In this document: in pieces, positions 11,263 through 22,518 of the stretch
Layout: each line of letters opens with the position of its first letter
Position numbering within the stretch: position 1 is the stretch's first letter
Assembly: GCA_025084515.1 (NCBI GenBank)
Contig: JAJAGP010000017.1
Location: 361,120-425,119, forward strand
Direction: 5' to 3'
Origin: Ancistrus triradiatus
Taxonomy: Eukaryota > Chordata > Actinopteri > Siluriformes > Loricariidae
DNA: 64,000 nt
Notes under the pieces: generated by a model
Told to the model about the DNA's origin: nothing
What the model saw: the letters and a program-made list of their open reading frames with translations, nothing else
Databases searched by the model: none
Translations under genes and position numbers: made by a program

Positions 11263-12607
11263 TGTAGACCTTCCACAGTAAGCAGGTGGATGCCTGACTT
11301 TTCTTATCCACTGGGGCATAGTGTACCACTAATAAAAGTGCTTCTGCTTCCAGTCACAGTCTCGTGTCGCTGCACAGACTGTTATAACATATTTGGTGAC
11401 TGGTTACACAGTGCACAGTTACCTCTTCATGAGGACGACACTTGTGTGATTAAAGCTGTGTTAAGATATTTGCACTAGCAGCATTGTCATTGGCAATAAC
11501 AGTAGACTGAGTTGATGAAAGTGAGTTCATTATGTAATTACAGTAGTTCCTCAGATTAACACACATATACCGGAAATCCTGTTCAATGCATGCCATGATT
11601 TAGAACGCACTGAGCTGTAAACTGAAACGGAAAGGTGCGTGTGTTTATTTGGTTATTTGTTTTTTTTAAAATGACACCTGATATGAACAGTGATTACAAA
11701 TCAATTGTGTAAGGTCTCTGCAGAGACATTAAATGAGTTCACATAGCCGGTATTATTTTCGCTGTCTGCTGCTACTCATACTGAACACATTTGCGATGAC
11801 AGACGCAGGATAGCAGTGGTAATAAGCAGCGTTTTTAATTATTTTCTCATTAATTTCTCATTTAATTACTTTTTATTACCATTCAAATGAATTGTTCATT
11901 AATTCAAATCATTAAGCGTTCTCCCGCACCCCTGACTCAGGCCTACATCACATTAACCTTTTTCAGTCAAAACTGCTATTTTTCAATAGTCTCAATTTCA
12001 GTTCATCTCTAGTAAAACTATACAGAAACACCTATGATGCTGACGGTAGTAGAGTTTCAGCTTCGTCAAGAAAGCAAGAATATACAAGTGAGTACTGGGT
12101 CAAACGTCAGTACCTTAGAAACATGAAAGAACTGCATCATTTCTCTGAAGATGAGCTACTTCAGGAATAACCAAGAATGTCAACAAATCATGCCTGTGTT
12201 CATATCTGACGTCCATTTATAGGTCACAAATCTGCGATGTCAGCCATGTTCTCTGTATCACTGCGATGCACAGATACATGTGATTATGCCGCTGTTTCTA
12301 AGGGTAATGAAGGACCAAACAAAGTGCAATGTTTAACCTTGCTTCTGGTAGCACTTTATTGAGAATCAATATCAGAGCAGAAGATATTTTCTCCGTCCAG
12401 AATTGTGAAGTTCCTTCCTCATGGCCCTTGTTTTCTTATTTTTTTCTTACATTTTTACTTTTTCATTGCTAATGGGATTGCGGTTAAATGGGTACAGGTG
12501 TACTGTATATTTTGGTGGAAAATCAAAATGGTGAAAATTTGAATTTAACTGGAGTGAATTCCAATAATTCAGTTGGTCTTAACAAAAGAAACTTTTTGTA
12601 TGTTCTA
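11263..12607. other. Intergenic, nothing recognised
   Basis: AT-rich sequence without a supported exon, RNA gene or element edge. Confidence 0.5.
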
Positions 12608-13868
12608 CAGTGCTTGAAGGTTTGTGAACCCTTTAAATTTTTCTATATATTTATATACATCTGACATAAAACATAATCGGATTTTCTCAAGTTGTAAATC
12701 CAATAGTACATATCTGCAAGCAGCAAAAAATGTGAACCCTTCTCTTCAGTATCTGATATGACCAATTGTGCTTAACTGTTGATCAGCCCTGAATTTTAGC
12801 CCATTCCTCCCTAAATAACAGTTTTGATTCTGGGATGTTGATGGCTTTCCTAGCTTGAACTGTTTTGCTTCAGGTTCCATTTCTGTTGGATTAAGTTCAG
12901 GACTTGATTTGGCAATTCCAGAACATGAATTTTATTCTTTACTCATTCTATGGCAGGACATCTTGGGTTTGTTGTCTTTCTGCATCTCCCACATTCTCTT
13001 GAGATTCAGTTTACATACAGATGTCCTGACATTTTGCTTTAGAATTTGCTGGTAAAATTCAGAATTCAGACATAATGCTTCCCATTTAAATCAAACTGTG
13101 GCCTTGCCTGTACACAAAACATTTCTCCCATTCATGTGTTCTTTAGCAACCTGCATATGGACAGCCATGTTCATTTTGGATAGCAGCTCCTTGAAAACCT
13201 GCCCTGCACACCATTTGTTGTTTTAGGGTTCTTCTGAGGTGGACTCATGAACATCAGCCAATGTGAGAGAGCCCTTTAGTTTAGATGTCACCTTGGGTTC
13301 CTTTGTGGACCAGCTGATTATGGCACTCTTGGAGTGATCTTTGTTGGTCAACCAATCCTAGGGAGTGTAAAAATAGTCTTGGATTTTCTCCACTTGTTTA
13401 TGACTGTGGATTTGTGGAGTACAAATATTTTAGAGATGGTTTTGTAACATTTTCCAAACTGATGAACATCAACTCTTTTTCTGAGGTCCTCAGAAAGGCA
13501 GTTTTCAATGACATGATACATTTTCACAAACATGAAGATTAGACTTTGATGTATCCCTGTTCCTTATATACAACAGGGCACCCACACACACCTGATGGTA
13601 ATCCCATCGATTGAAAACATCTTTAATTTCACTTTGCAATGAACTGCTAATTCTAGAGGTTCACATGCTTGTGCCACTAACAGGTATGCAGTATTGGACC
13701 ATATTCCTCAATCAATAAATGGACCATGTGTAATATTTGTGACTCATTTGTTTCATTGAGTTAACTGTCTACTTTTAGAACTTGCATGAAATTGAATGAT
13801 TTTTAGGTCATATCTTTTGCAGAAATAAATAAAAAATAACAGGGTTCACAAACTTTCAAGCACCACTG
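12608..13868 (-). mobile_element. Degenerate Tc1 ('cagtggtgcttgaaag' family)
   Basis: The element starts CAGTGCTTGAAGGTTTGTG and ends TTTCAAGCACCACTG, with TA at 12606-12607 and 13869-13870. On the - strand, about 13533-13348, a remnant of the helix-turn-helix reads LRKRVDVHQFGKCYKTISKI, then STVINKWRK. The catalytic part is full of stops. It belongs to the same family as 17614-20674, 21452-22518, 31940-32950 and 52188-52400. Confidence 0.8.
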
Positions 13869-14209
13869 TATAATTTGATTAAAAAGCCTATATTTGTAAT
13901 TTGTGTTTTCTTAGTTTGTTTCATAGGAGGGATGTCGCAGATGGGCATTTGTTTGTACTTTGAAATAAAAAATAAAAGCTTTCATTAAAACTGCGATCCT
14001 CAATTGCTGTATTTCATGATCATTTTTCCATCTTCCCATGGTTGACTACAATTTTAAGAACACACAGCAAGCATTTGCTTTGTTACTGAGAGATTTGGAG
14101 TTCAATCCTCAATGATGCTGTAGCCACCCATGGCTGTGAGTCCAAGAGATCATAATCGGCACCACTTTCTAGGAAGGAGGAATGGACATTTGGAAACTCA
14201 TGTATATAG

Positions 14210-14400
14210 TCACATTTTATTTCTGTAGCACTTTTTACAACGGAGCATTGTCTCAAAGCAGCTTTACTAATATCTAGCCTAGGGCGAAAGAGGCAAGGCA
14301 AAACTCCCTTAATGTTATAAGGAAAAAACCTTGGGAGGACCAAGACTCAAAAAGGGACCCATCCTTCTTGGACAACCTAGATGATATATGTAAGAATTAA
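14210..14400 (+). repeat. Dispersed repeat ('gcattgtctcaaagcagctttac' family)
   Basis: Contains 'acaacggagcattgtctc' and 'cttgggaggaccaagactc' blocks also present at 44540-44800 (- strand, most complete), 49175-49320 and 51904-52120. Probably the 3' part of a retroposon with a (TGACT)n-type tail. The superfamily is not certain. Confidence 0.6.
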
Positions 14401-14429
14401 ACTATGTTACATAATTAATACTTATTAAT

Positions 14430-14559
14430 AGTAGGGGTATGTGCCATTTAACATCCATTCCCCAGGTGGAGCGGTCTGGGTCCTTTCTGTGTGGAGTCTG
14501 CATGGGTTTACTCCAAGTACTCTGGTTTCCTCCTACAGTCCAAAGACATTCATTATGGT
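14430..14559 (+). mobile_element. SINE fragment, left part (split by a pogo-like MITE)
   Basis: Matches the body of the fish tRNA-SINE seen complete at 30266-30580 ('gtgtggagtctgcatg', 'cagtccaaagacat'). It is interrupted at a TA by the element at 14562-15128 and resumes at 15131-15167 ('ctaaattggcccc'). Confidence 0.65.
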
Positions 14560-14561
14560 TA

Positions 14562-15128
14562 CTGTATTTTTCGGACCATAAGGCGCACTTGAAATCCTTT
14601 AATTTTCTCCAAAATCGACAGTGCGCCTTAAAATGCGGTGCGTCTAATGTATGAATTAATTCTGGTTGTGCTTTCTGACCTAGAACCGATTGTAGATGGT
14701 ACCCGGCGCTCATAAATCTGTCAAAATGTTTTAGCACGGCGTTGGTAAGTTACGAAGCTCACGGCCACCGTAGTCAGGAGCATAGCGGAGTAATACCGAT
14801 CTGTGCTTCAGCATTAGGGTACGTGCATTCATTCATTCATTTTCGAAGCAGATTTCAAACACAACGCTATCAGTCACGCAGTACAACATGGACATAGAGC
14901 AGCTGCGAGAGAATTCAACATTAACGAATCAATGGTACGGAAGTGGAGGAAGCAAGAAGACGCCCTGCGCCAGGTAAAGACCAAAATGAGCTTCCGACTG
15001 AACTTAAGAGTTTTGTTTCATTTAATGCGCCTTATAACCCGGTGCGCTTTATGTAGGAAAATAGATCCGTTAGAAGTCGATCATTGATATCGCGCCTTAT
15101 AACCCAGTGCATAGCCCGGAAAATACCG
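14562..15128 (+). mobile_element. pogo/Tigger-like non-autonomous element
   Basis: The ends are CTGTATTTTTCGGACCATAAG and the complement CGGAAAATACCG, with TA at 14560-14561 and 15129-15130. The subterminal 'aaggcgcac' / 'gcgccttataaccc' motif repeats. Around 14885-14985 the + strand carries a remnant of a pogo-type helix-turn-helix (AAAREFNINESMVRKWRKQE if read across small lesions). There is no DDE domain. It is inserted into a SINE. Confidence 0.7.
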
Positions 15129-15169
15129 TAATTAATTATGCTAAATTGGCCCCAACCTGAGTGTATATA

Positions 15170-15792
15170 CACTGTCTGGCCAAAAAATATTAATATTTCG
15201 TTGGACCTCCTTTAGCTTTGATTACAGCGTGCATTCACTGTGGCATCATTTCCACAAGCTTCTGCAATGTCACAACATTTATTTCTACCCAGAGTTGCAT
15301 TAATTTTTCCCCAATATTTTGTATGGATGATGGGAGATTTGGACCACTGCACAAAGTCTTCTCCAGCACATCCCAAAGATTCTCAATGGGGATCAGATCT
15401 GGACTCTGTGGTGGCCAATCCATTTGTGGAAATGTCTTATGCTCCCTGAACCACTCTTTCTCAACTCTGGGCAGTCCTGGCATCTTGGAATATGCACGTG
15501 CCATCAGGGAAGAAAAAAATTGTTGGAATAACTTGGTTGTTCAGTATATTCAGGTTGTCAGTTGATCTGAGTTCATTCTTTGGGCACATAATGTTGCTGA
15601 ACCTAGATCTGACCAACTGCAGCAACCCCAGATCATAGCACTGCCCCCACAGGCTTGTACGGTCAGCACTAGGCATGATGGGTGCATCACTTCAGCTGCC
15701 TCTCTTCTCTCCTATTGCTCCAGAGTCAAATCTTTATGCTCCCTAGCAGATTTAAGCTGTTTTTGCCGGTTAGCCTCACTGACAAGTGGCTA
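15170..15792 (-). pseudogene. Truncated Tc1-like element ('cactgtctggcc' end)
   Basis: It starts CACTGTCTGGCCAAAAAA directly after TA (15168-15169). The - strand encodes, near 15420-15330, MDWPPQSPDLIPIENLWDVL, the DDE 'SPDLNPIE' block. The distal end with the DNA-binding domain is missing after about 15792. Same family as 4639-5164. Confidence 0.75.
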
Positions 15793-15877
15793 AAATGTTT
15801 CAAACTGTATGCATTGAAGTTAATTCATATTTAAGTGTTTTTTTCCAGCAGAGATTAACTTCTCTTTCTTATCCACT

Positions 15878-16164
15878 TAATCCTTTACAGCACTGTGAGA
15901 GAGCCGGTTCCTTGTTGGGGACACACGGCACAAGGCAGTGACAACCCTAGCGGGATGTCAATCCATCATAGGACACACACACTAGGCCTACTTTAGAGTA
16001 ATCAATTAACCTAATTCATGTCTTTGGACAGTGGGAGGAAACCTCAGTACTAGGAGTAAATCCAAACGGACAAGGGGAGGACTCAGACTGCTCCACCTGG
16101 GGTGGAATCCAGGACCTTCTCGTTCTGAGGCAGCAGTGCTACCCACCGAACCACCGTGCCACCC
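15878..16164 (-). mobile_element. tRNA-derived SINE
   Basis: On the - strand the tRNA-like head begins at about 16164 (GGTGGCACGGTGGTTCGGTGG, GTAGCACTG). A degenerate B box and the usual body ('gtctttgga', 'ctaggccta') follow. Same family as 30266-30580, 34085-34305 and 59440-59600. Confidence 0.7.
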
Positions 16165-16569
16165 AGAGGTTGACCTCATTTAGAAATTTAACAAAGTAGA
16201 TTTAACAAGGTCAGCCCAAACTTTCTATTTGAAATGATCTATTTTTAAATGTAATTATTTATTCATTGATAAAACTAGTAGGACTGAGCATCAGAACCAT
16301 ATCAAATAAGGCTTATCTGAAATATAAGACTAATCTGAAATATAGTTTATTCATGTATGTTGTTTTTTTTTGTTGTAAGAATTGTATTGGGAGTATTGTC
16401 TGTACAGGCATGCACAATTTAATGTTTACGTCTGTGAAACAGGACGTTAAGCGAAATGCACACTCACCAGACATTGCCATAGTCTTTTAGTGTAGTGTAA
16501 TGTAAGTAGTTGATCTGCATTTCCTGAAGGGACTACAGCAGTGCTTGAAATGTGGCAAATGGAAAAATA

Positions 16570-17165
16570 TGGAATGTGTGCCAATACTTTTGGCCGCATT
16601 CAAGGGCGTGTCCTAATACTTTTGGCATTGTGCAGAGGCGTGTCTCAATACTTATGGCTGCGTGCAGGGTTGTGTCCAAATATTTTTGACTGTATACAGG
16701 GGCGTCCCAATACTTTTGGCCGCATGCGGTGTCGGGTCCTAATACTTTTGACCACGTATGAGGCATGTCCCAATATTTTTGGCCACGTGTGGGTTCGTCT
16801 CAATACTTTTGGCAACGTGCGTTGGGCGTGAACCAATACTTTTGGCTACGTGGGGCGTGTCCTAATACTTTTGACAGCGTGTGGAGGCATGTCCCAATGC
16901 TTTTCGTCACGTTTGGGGACATATCCAAATACTTTTGGCCGTGTGCAAGGGCATGTCCCAATACTTTTGGCCGCATTTGGGGGAATGTCTCAATACTTTT
17001 GACAGCATGTGGGGGCGTGTCCCATACTTTTGGCCATGTTTGGGGGCGTGTCCCAATACTTTTGACTGTGTGCAGGGGAGTGTCTCGATACATTTGGCTG
17101 TGTACGTGGGTGAGTCCCAGTACTTTTGGCTGTGTGCGGGGGCGTGTCCTAATACTTTTATATGT
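16570..17165. repeat. Minisatellite, 19 copies of a ~32-bp unit
   Basis: The anchor 'aatacttttgg' or a variant recurs at about 16583, 16615, 16647, 16679, 16709, 16741, 16772, 16802, 16835, 16864, 16896, 16928, 16960, 16992, 17024, 17055, 17087, 17119 and 17151. Spacing is 29-33, mostly 32. The units differ from each other by several bases, so the array is old or under weak homogenisation. Long open frames on both strands are a by-product of the repeat. Confidence 0.92.
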
Positions 17166-17613
17166 TTATGTATCAGTAGATGTAATAACAGGTCACTGAG
17201 TCTCACTGAGTGCTCTGTGGTGACATCAGTGATTTCAGTTACAGTTTGAATTTTGTCGTATTTGAATCTGAACATTCTGTCAATGCATTTCTATGGGAGA
17301 CGAAAAATCGAATCGACTCCAAAACACACAGCACCTCACACAGTGATTATCTACGTAATGGTGTTTAACGGTGTCTGTACGTTACGCGGTTCGAGCCGCA
17401 TTAATGGCAGAAATATATGGAAGAAGAACCGGCAATAATAATAAAAAAAAGAAATATGAGGGATAATATACTTCATGCAAATGATACACAAATACAGTAG
17501 AGACCAAAATTTTATACACATAAACCACTTAATTTATATAAATGCACAATAACTATAGAAAATACAGTAAATTACTGTTAAGACACTTAAGAGTATGATG
17601 GACCTGACACATA
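17166..17613. other. Intergenic, nothing recognised
   Basis: Sequence between the minisatellite and the nested Tc1 pair. No exon or repeat edge identified. Confidence 0.5.
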
Positions 17614-17747
17614 TAGTGGTGCTTGAAAGTTTGTGAACCCTTTCGAATTTTCTATATTTCTGCATAAATAGGACCTAAAACATCAGATTTTCACACAAGT
17701 CCTAAAGCAGATAAAGAGAACCCAGTTAAACAAATGAGACAAAAATA

Positions 17748-19328
17748 CACTGCTCAAAAAAATTAAGGGAACTCTCAAATAACACATCCTAGATCTGAAT
17801 GAATGAAATATTCTCATTGAATACTTTGTTCTGTACAAAGTTGAATGTGCTGACAACAAAATCACACAAAAATCATCAATGGAAATCAAATTTATTAACC
17901 AACGGAGGCCTGGATTTGGAGTCACACACACAATTAAAGTGGAAAAACACTCTACAGGCTGATCCAACTTTGGTGTAATGTCCTTAAAACAAGTCAAAAT
18001 GAGTCTCAGTATTGTGTGTGTGGCCTCCACGTGCTTGTATGACCTTCCTACAATGCCTGAGCATGCTCCTGATAAGGTGGCGGATGGTCTCCTGAGAGAT
18101 CTCCTCCCAGACCTGGACTAAAGCATCCACCAACTCCTGGACAGTCTGTGGTGCATCCTGACATTGGTGGATGGAGCGAGACATGATGTCCCAGATGTGC
18201 TCAATTGGATTCAGATCTGGGGAACGGGCGGGCCAGTCCATAGCTTCAATGCCTTCACCTTGCAGGAACTGCTGACACACTCCAGCCACAGGAGGTCTAG
18301 CATTGTCCTGCATTAGGAGGAACCCAGGGCCAACCGCACCAGCATATGGTCTCACAAGGGGTCTGAGGATCTTATCTCGGTACCTAATGGCAGTCAGGCT
18401 ACCTCTAGCGAGCACATGGAGGGCTGTGGGGCCCTCCAAAGAAATCCCACCCCACGCCACTACTGACCCACTGCCAAACCGGTCATGTTGAAGGATGTTG
18501 CAGGCAGCAGATCGCTCTCCACAGCATCTCCAGACTCTGTCATGTCTGTCACGTGCTCAGTGTGAACCTGCTTTCATCTGTGAAGAGCACAGGGCACCAG
18601 TGGTGAATTTGCCAATCCTGGTGTTCTCTGGCAAATGCCAAGCGTCCTGCACGGTGTTGGGCTGTGAGCACAACACCCATCTGTGGACGTCGGGCCCTCA
18701 AACCATCCTCATGGAGTCGGTTTCTAACTGTTTGTGCAGACACATGCACATCTGTGGCCTGCTGGAGGTCATTTTGCAGGGCTCTGGCAGTGTTCCTCTT
18801 GTTCCTCCTTGCACAAAGGTGGAGGTAGCGGTCCTGCTGCTGGGTTGTTTCCCTCCTACGGCCTCCTCCATGTCTCCTGGTGTACCGGCCTATCTCCTGG
18901 TAGTGCCTCCAGCCTCTTGACACTACGCTGACAGACACAGCAAACCATCTTGCCACAGCTCGCACTGATGTGCCGTCATGGATGAGCTGCACTACCTGAG
19001 CCACTTGTGTGGGTTGTAGAGTCCGTCTCATGCTACCACGAATGTGGAAGCACCACCAACATTCAAAAGTGACCAAAACATCAGCCAGAAAGCATAGGTA
19101 CTGAGAAGTGGTCTGTGGTCCCCACCTGCAGAACCCCTCCTTTAGTGAGTGTGTCTTGCTAATTGCCAATAATTTCCACCTGTTGTCTATTCCATTTGCA
19201 CAACAGCATGTGAAACTGATTGTCAATCAGTGTTTCTTCCTAAGTAGACAGTTTGATTTCACAGAAGTTTGATTACTTGGAGTTATACAGTGTTGTTTCA
19301 GTGTTCCCTTTATTTTTTTTGAGCAGTA
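17748..19328 (-). mobile_element. Nested, nearly intact Tc1 element (1581 bp)
   Basis: Inverted ends CACTGCTCAAAAAAATTAAG and the complement (one terminal mismatch). The TA duplication is exact (17746-17747, 19329-19330): removing the element and one TA restores the sequence found in other copies of the outer family. The transposase occupies most of the - strand and has a single frameshift. Confidence 0.92.
17984..19031 (-). pseudogene. Tc1 transposase of the nested element, one frameshift
   Basis: Reading starts at ATG 19031 (MRRTLQPTQVAQVVQLIHDG). Features in order: a first helix-turn-helix, a GRRR-type hook, a second HTH (NTARALQNDL), the first catalytic Asp in LFTDESRF, the second in LLMQDNARP, and the Glu in SPDLNPIEHIWD. 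The DDE triad is therefore complete. About one base is missing near 18546, just after DESRFTLST, which breaks the frame. Downstream sequence stays open to the stop at 17984. In DNARPP the usual DNARPH histidine is replaced. Length, about 340 codons, fits Tc1. Confidence 0.9.
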
Positions 19329-19444
19329 TATTATACTTGGTCATTTATTTATTGAGGAAAATGATCCAATATTACATATTAGTAAGTGGCAAAAGTATGT
19401 GAACCTTTGCTTTCAGTATATGGTGTGCAGCAATAACTGCAATT

Positions 19445-20311
19445 AAACATTCCCTGTAACTGTTGATCAGTCCTGCACACCAGCTTGGAGGAATTTTAGC
19501 CCATTCCAAAACACTAACTTTATTCTTCTTTAACCATTATTTGGTAGAACGACTTGTGTGCTTAGGGTCGTTGTCTTGCTGCATGACCCACCTTCTCTTG
19601 AGATTCAGTTCATGGACAGATGTCCTGACATTTTCCTTTAGAATTCTCTGATATAATTCAGAATTCATTGTTCCATCAATGATGGCAAGCCGTCCTGGCC
19701 CAGATGCAGCAAAACAGGCCCAAACCAGGATACTACCACCACCATGTTTCACAGATGGGATAAGGTTCTTATGCTGGAATGCTGGAGTATTTACCTTTCT
19801 CCAAACATTAACGCTTTTCTTTTTAAACCAAAAAGTTCTATTTTGGTCTCATCCATCCACAAAACATTCTTCTCCAATAGCCTTCTGGCTTGTCCACATG
19901 ATCTTTAGCAAACTGCAGACGAGCAGCAATGTTCTTTTTGGAGAGCAGTGGCTTTCTCCTTGCAACCCTGCCATGCACACCATTGTTGTTCAGTGTTCTT
20001 CTGATGGTGGACTCATGAACATTAACATTAGCCAATGTGAGAGAGGCCTTCAGTTGCTTAGAAGTTACCCTGGGGGCCTTTGTGACCTCGCCAACTATTA
20101 CACACCTTACTCTTGGAGTGATCTCTGTTGGTCGACCACTCCTGGGGAGGGTAACAGTGGTCTTGAATTTCCTCCATCTGTACACAATCTGTCTGACTGT
20201 GGATTGGTGGAGTTCAAACTCTTTAGAGATGGTTTTGTAACCTTTTCCAGCCTGATGAGCATCAACAACTCTCTTTCTGAGCTCCTCAGAAATCGCCTTT
20301 GTTCGTGCCAT
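19445..20311 (-). pseudogene. Tc1 transposase of the outer element, frameshifted and deleted
   Basis: It begins MARTKAISEELRKRVVDAHQ at 20311. Two helix-turn-helix motifs (QSTVRQIVYRWRKFK) and a SGRPTEIT hook follow. The frame breaks near 19850, where WMDETK carries the first Asp in another frame. It then continues with GGGSILVWACFAASGPGRL and QQDNDPKHTS (second Asp). The SPDLNPIE block with the third catalytic residue is deleted at about 19530, so this copy could not encode an active enzyme even if the frame were restored. Confidence 0.88.
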
Positions 20312-20674
20312 AATACACTTCCACAAACATATGAAGAGCAGATTTTGATAGATCCCTGTTCTTTAAATAAAACAGGGTGCCCACTCACACCTGATTGTCA
20401 ATCCATTGATTGAAAACACCTGACTCTAATTTCACCTTCAAATTAACTGCTAATCCTAGAGGTTCACATACTTTTGCCACTCACTAGTATGTAATATTGG
20501 GTTGTTTTAATAAATAAATAAATGACCAAGTATAATATTTTTGTCTCATTTGTTTAACTGGGTTCTTATTTATCTACTTTTAGGACTTGTGTGAAAATCT
20601 GATGATGTTTTAGGTCATATTTATGCAGGAATGTAGAAAAATCTAAAGCGTTCACAAACTTTCAAGCACCACTG

Positions 20675-21449
20675 TATGTTTGATAGAAGCCAAAAATGCA
20701 TTGATAGACAGTATTACAAACAACACAGAACATCAGCCAGATGAAACAGGCTCAAGTTGCCAAGTAACAACACGTTTTATGCAAACAAACTTATGCAAAT
20801 AACAAATAACAATTACCCTAATGAATAACTACATTTTACAGTTTAATTCTTAATTATTTTAATTTGTAGTCATTTATGCTTTAATCTTCGCTTATTTGCA
20901 CTGTCTTTCAAACAAATGTTACTGAAAAGTTGATCTTGTAACTAATCTGTTTGCTTTGCGCAAGAATCGCCATCAAGCGACCATTATAAATAATAATGAG
21001 TTAAATTTGTATAGTGCCTTTAACAAACCCAAGCTTTACAGAGGAGGAAAGAAACAAAAACCTGAGACTTAACAGGAGAAGAGTAGTAAGAAGAATTAAA
21101 GAGAAAGGTTTTGAGTTGAATTTTAAAGGAAAAAGAAGACAGGGTAACAGTCATGAAGTGCTTGTGAAACGTAGTTCCATAGCTTGGGAGCAGTGCCACT
21201 GAAAGTCTGGTCCAAAGTGTGTGGGACAACAAGACCAGTGCCAGAAGATCTTCAGTGTCAGTGAATGTCTGAAGACTCCGTGGTCTTTTGAGACGCGTTA
21301 TGTACATAAATCCAGTACGGCTACTAGTAGGAATTCGCAACCTTCAAATGAAGGGCGCTCAGCACTTCTAGGTATATGTAAGTCTAACTGGCACGGCACT
21401 TCTAATGCTTCTTACTGTGTGGACCTGCATTTTGGCAGAAGGTGTTACG
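20675..21449. other. Intergenic; possible dispersed repeat at 21000-21340
   Basis: 20675-20999 shows nothing recognisable. From 21000 the text ('tttgtatagtgcctttaacaaa', 'ttacagaggaggaaagaaac', 'gttccatagcttgggagcagtg') resembles a common dispersed fish repeat, but I cannot set edges or assign a class. Confidence 0.35.
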
Positions 21450-21451
21450 AT

Positions 21452-21866
21452 GGTGCTTGAAAGTTTGTAAATAAATATGACCTAAAACATCAGATTTTCA
21501 CACAAATCCTAAAAGTAGATAAAGAGAACCCAGTTAAACAAATTAGACAAAAATATTATACTTGGTCATTTATTTCTTGAGGGAAATGATCCAATATTAT
21601 ATATTAGTGAGTGGCAAAAGTATGTGAACCTCTAGGATTAGCAGTTAATTTGACGGTGAAATTAGAGTCAGGTGTTTTCAATCAATGGGATGACAATCAG
21701 GTGTGAGTGGGCACCCTGTTTTATTTAAAGAACAGGGATCTATCAAAGTCTGCTCTTCACAACACATGAGGAGCTCAGAAAGAGAGTTGTTGATGCTCAG
21801 CAGGCTGGAAAAGGTTACAAAACCATCTCTAACACTACAAATTTCCCCCTGTGGGATAATAAAAGG

Positions 21867-21899
<33 letters not shown>

Positions 21900-22518
21900 A
21901 GAGCCTGGACTCCACCAGTCCCTTGTTACCCTCCCCAGGAGTGGTCAACCAACAAAGATCACTCCAAGACCAAGGCGTGTAAATTGGCTAATGTTAATGT
22001 TCATGAGTCCACCATCAGAAGAACACTGAACAACAATGAATAAGTTAAATAAAAGAATAAATTTAATGTTTTGGAATGGCCAAAGCAAAGTCCTGACCTT
22101 AATCTAATTGAAATGTTATGGAAGGACCTGAAGTGAACAGTTAATGTGAGGAAATCCACTAACATCCCAGAGTTGAAGCTGTTCTGTACGGAGGAATGGG
22201 CTAAAATTTCTCCAAGCCGGTGTGCAGGACTGATCAACAGTTACAGGAAATGTTTAGTTGCAGTTATTGCTGCACAGGGGGGTCACACCACATACTGAAA
22301 GCAAAGGTTCACATACTTTTGAGACTCACTAATATGTCATATTGGATAATTTTCCTCAATAAATAAATGACCAAGTATAATATTTTTGTCTCATTTGTTT
22401 AACTGGGTTCTCTTTATCTACTTTTAGGACTTGTGTGAAAATCTGATGATGTTTTAGGTCATATTTAAGCAGAAATATAGAATATTTTAAAGGGTTCACA
22501 AACTTTCACGCATGACTG
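21452..22518 (+). mobile_element. Degenerate Tc1 ('cagtggtgcttgaaag' family)
   Basis: The left end GGTGCTTGAAAGTTTG is damaged at its outermost bases. The right end reads CACAAACTTTCACGCATGACTG followed by TA (22519-22520). Transposase traces on the + strand include the start of the HTH (near 21770) and 'atgttcatgagtccaccatcag' (second HTH, near 22000). The catalytic centre is deleted. It is interrupted at 21839-21893 by a retroposon tail. Confidence 0.8.
21839..21893 (+). mobile_element. LINE/SINE 3'-tail insertion with (TATCT)n
   Basis: Text 'aatttccccctgtgggataa', 'taaaaggc', then (TTATC)n. This is the 3' end typical of short fish non-LTR insertions. It breaks the Tc1 coding sequence at 'ctctaa', which resumes after the tail with 'taaagag'. 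A duplication of about three bases is visible, but the exact target duplication is ambiguous. Confidence 0.6.

Larger units (their letters stand above)
17614..20674 (-). mobile_element. Outer Tc1 element, split by a younger Tc1
   Basis: Ends are TAGTGGTGCTTGAAAG (left) and CTTTCAAGCACCACTG-type (right), with TA at 17612-17613 and 20675-20676. Without the nested element at 17748-19328 and its duplicated TA, it would be about 1.48 kb, a normal Tc1 size. It carries a - strand transposase pseudogene (19445-20311). Confidence 0.88.

Noticed and set aside
16570..17165. CRISPR-like array appearance
   Set aside because: The whole unit repeats, without unique spacers of constant length, and the genome is a vertebrate.
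16533..17275. Overlapping open frames on both strands with CPNTFG/QYFWP- and GQKYWDT-type repeats
   Set aside because: Translation of a 32-bp minisatellite. No splice or promoter context, and every frame is equally open.
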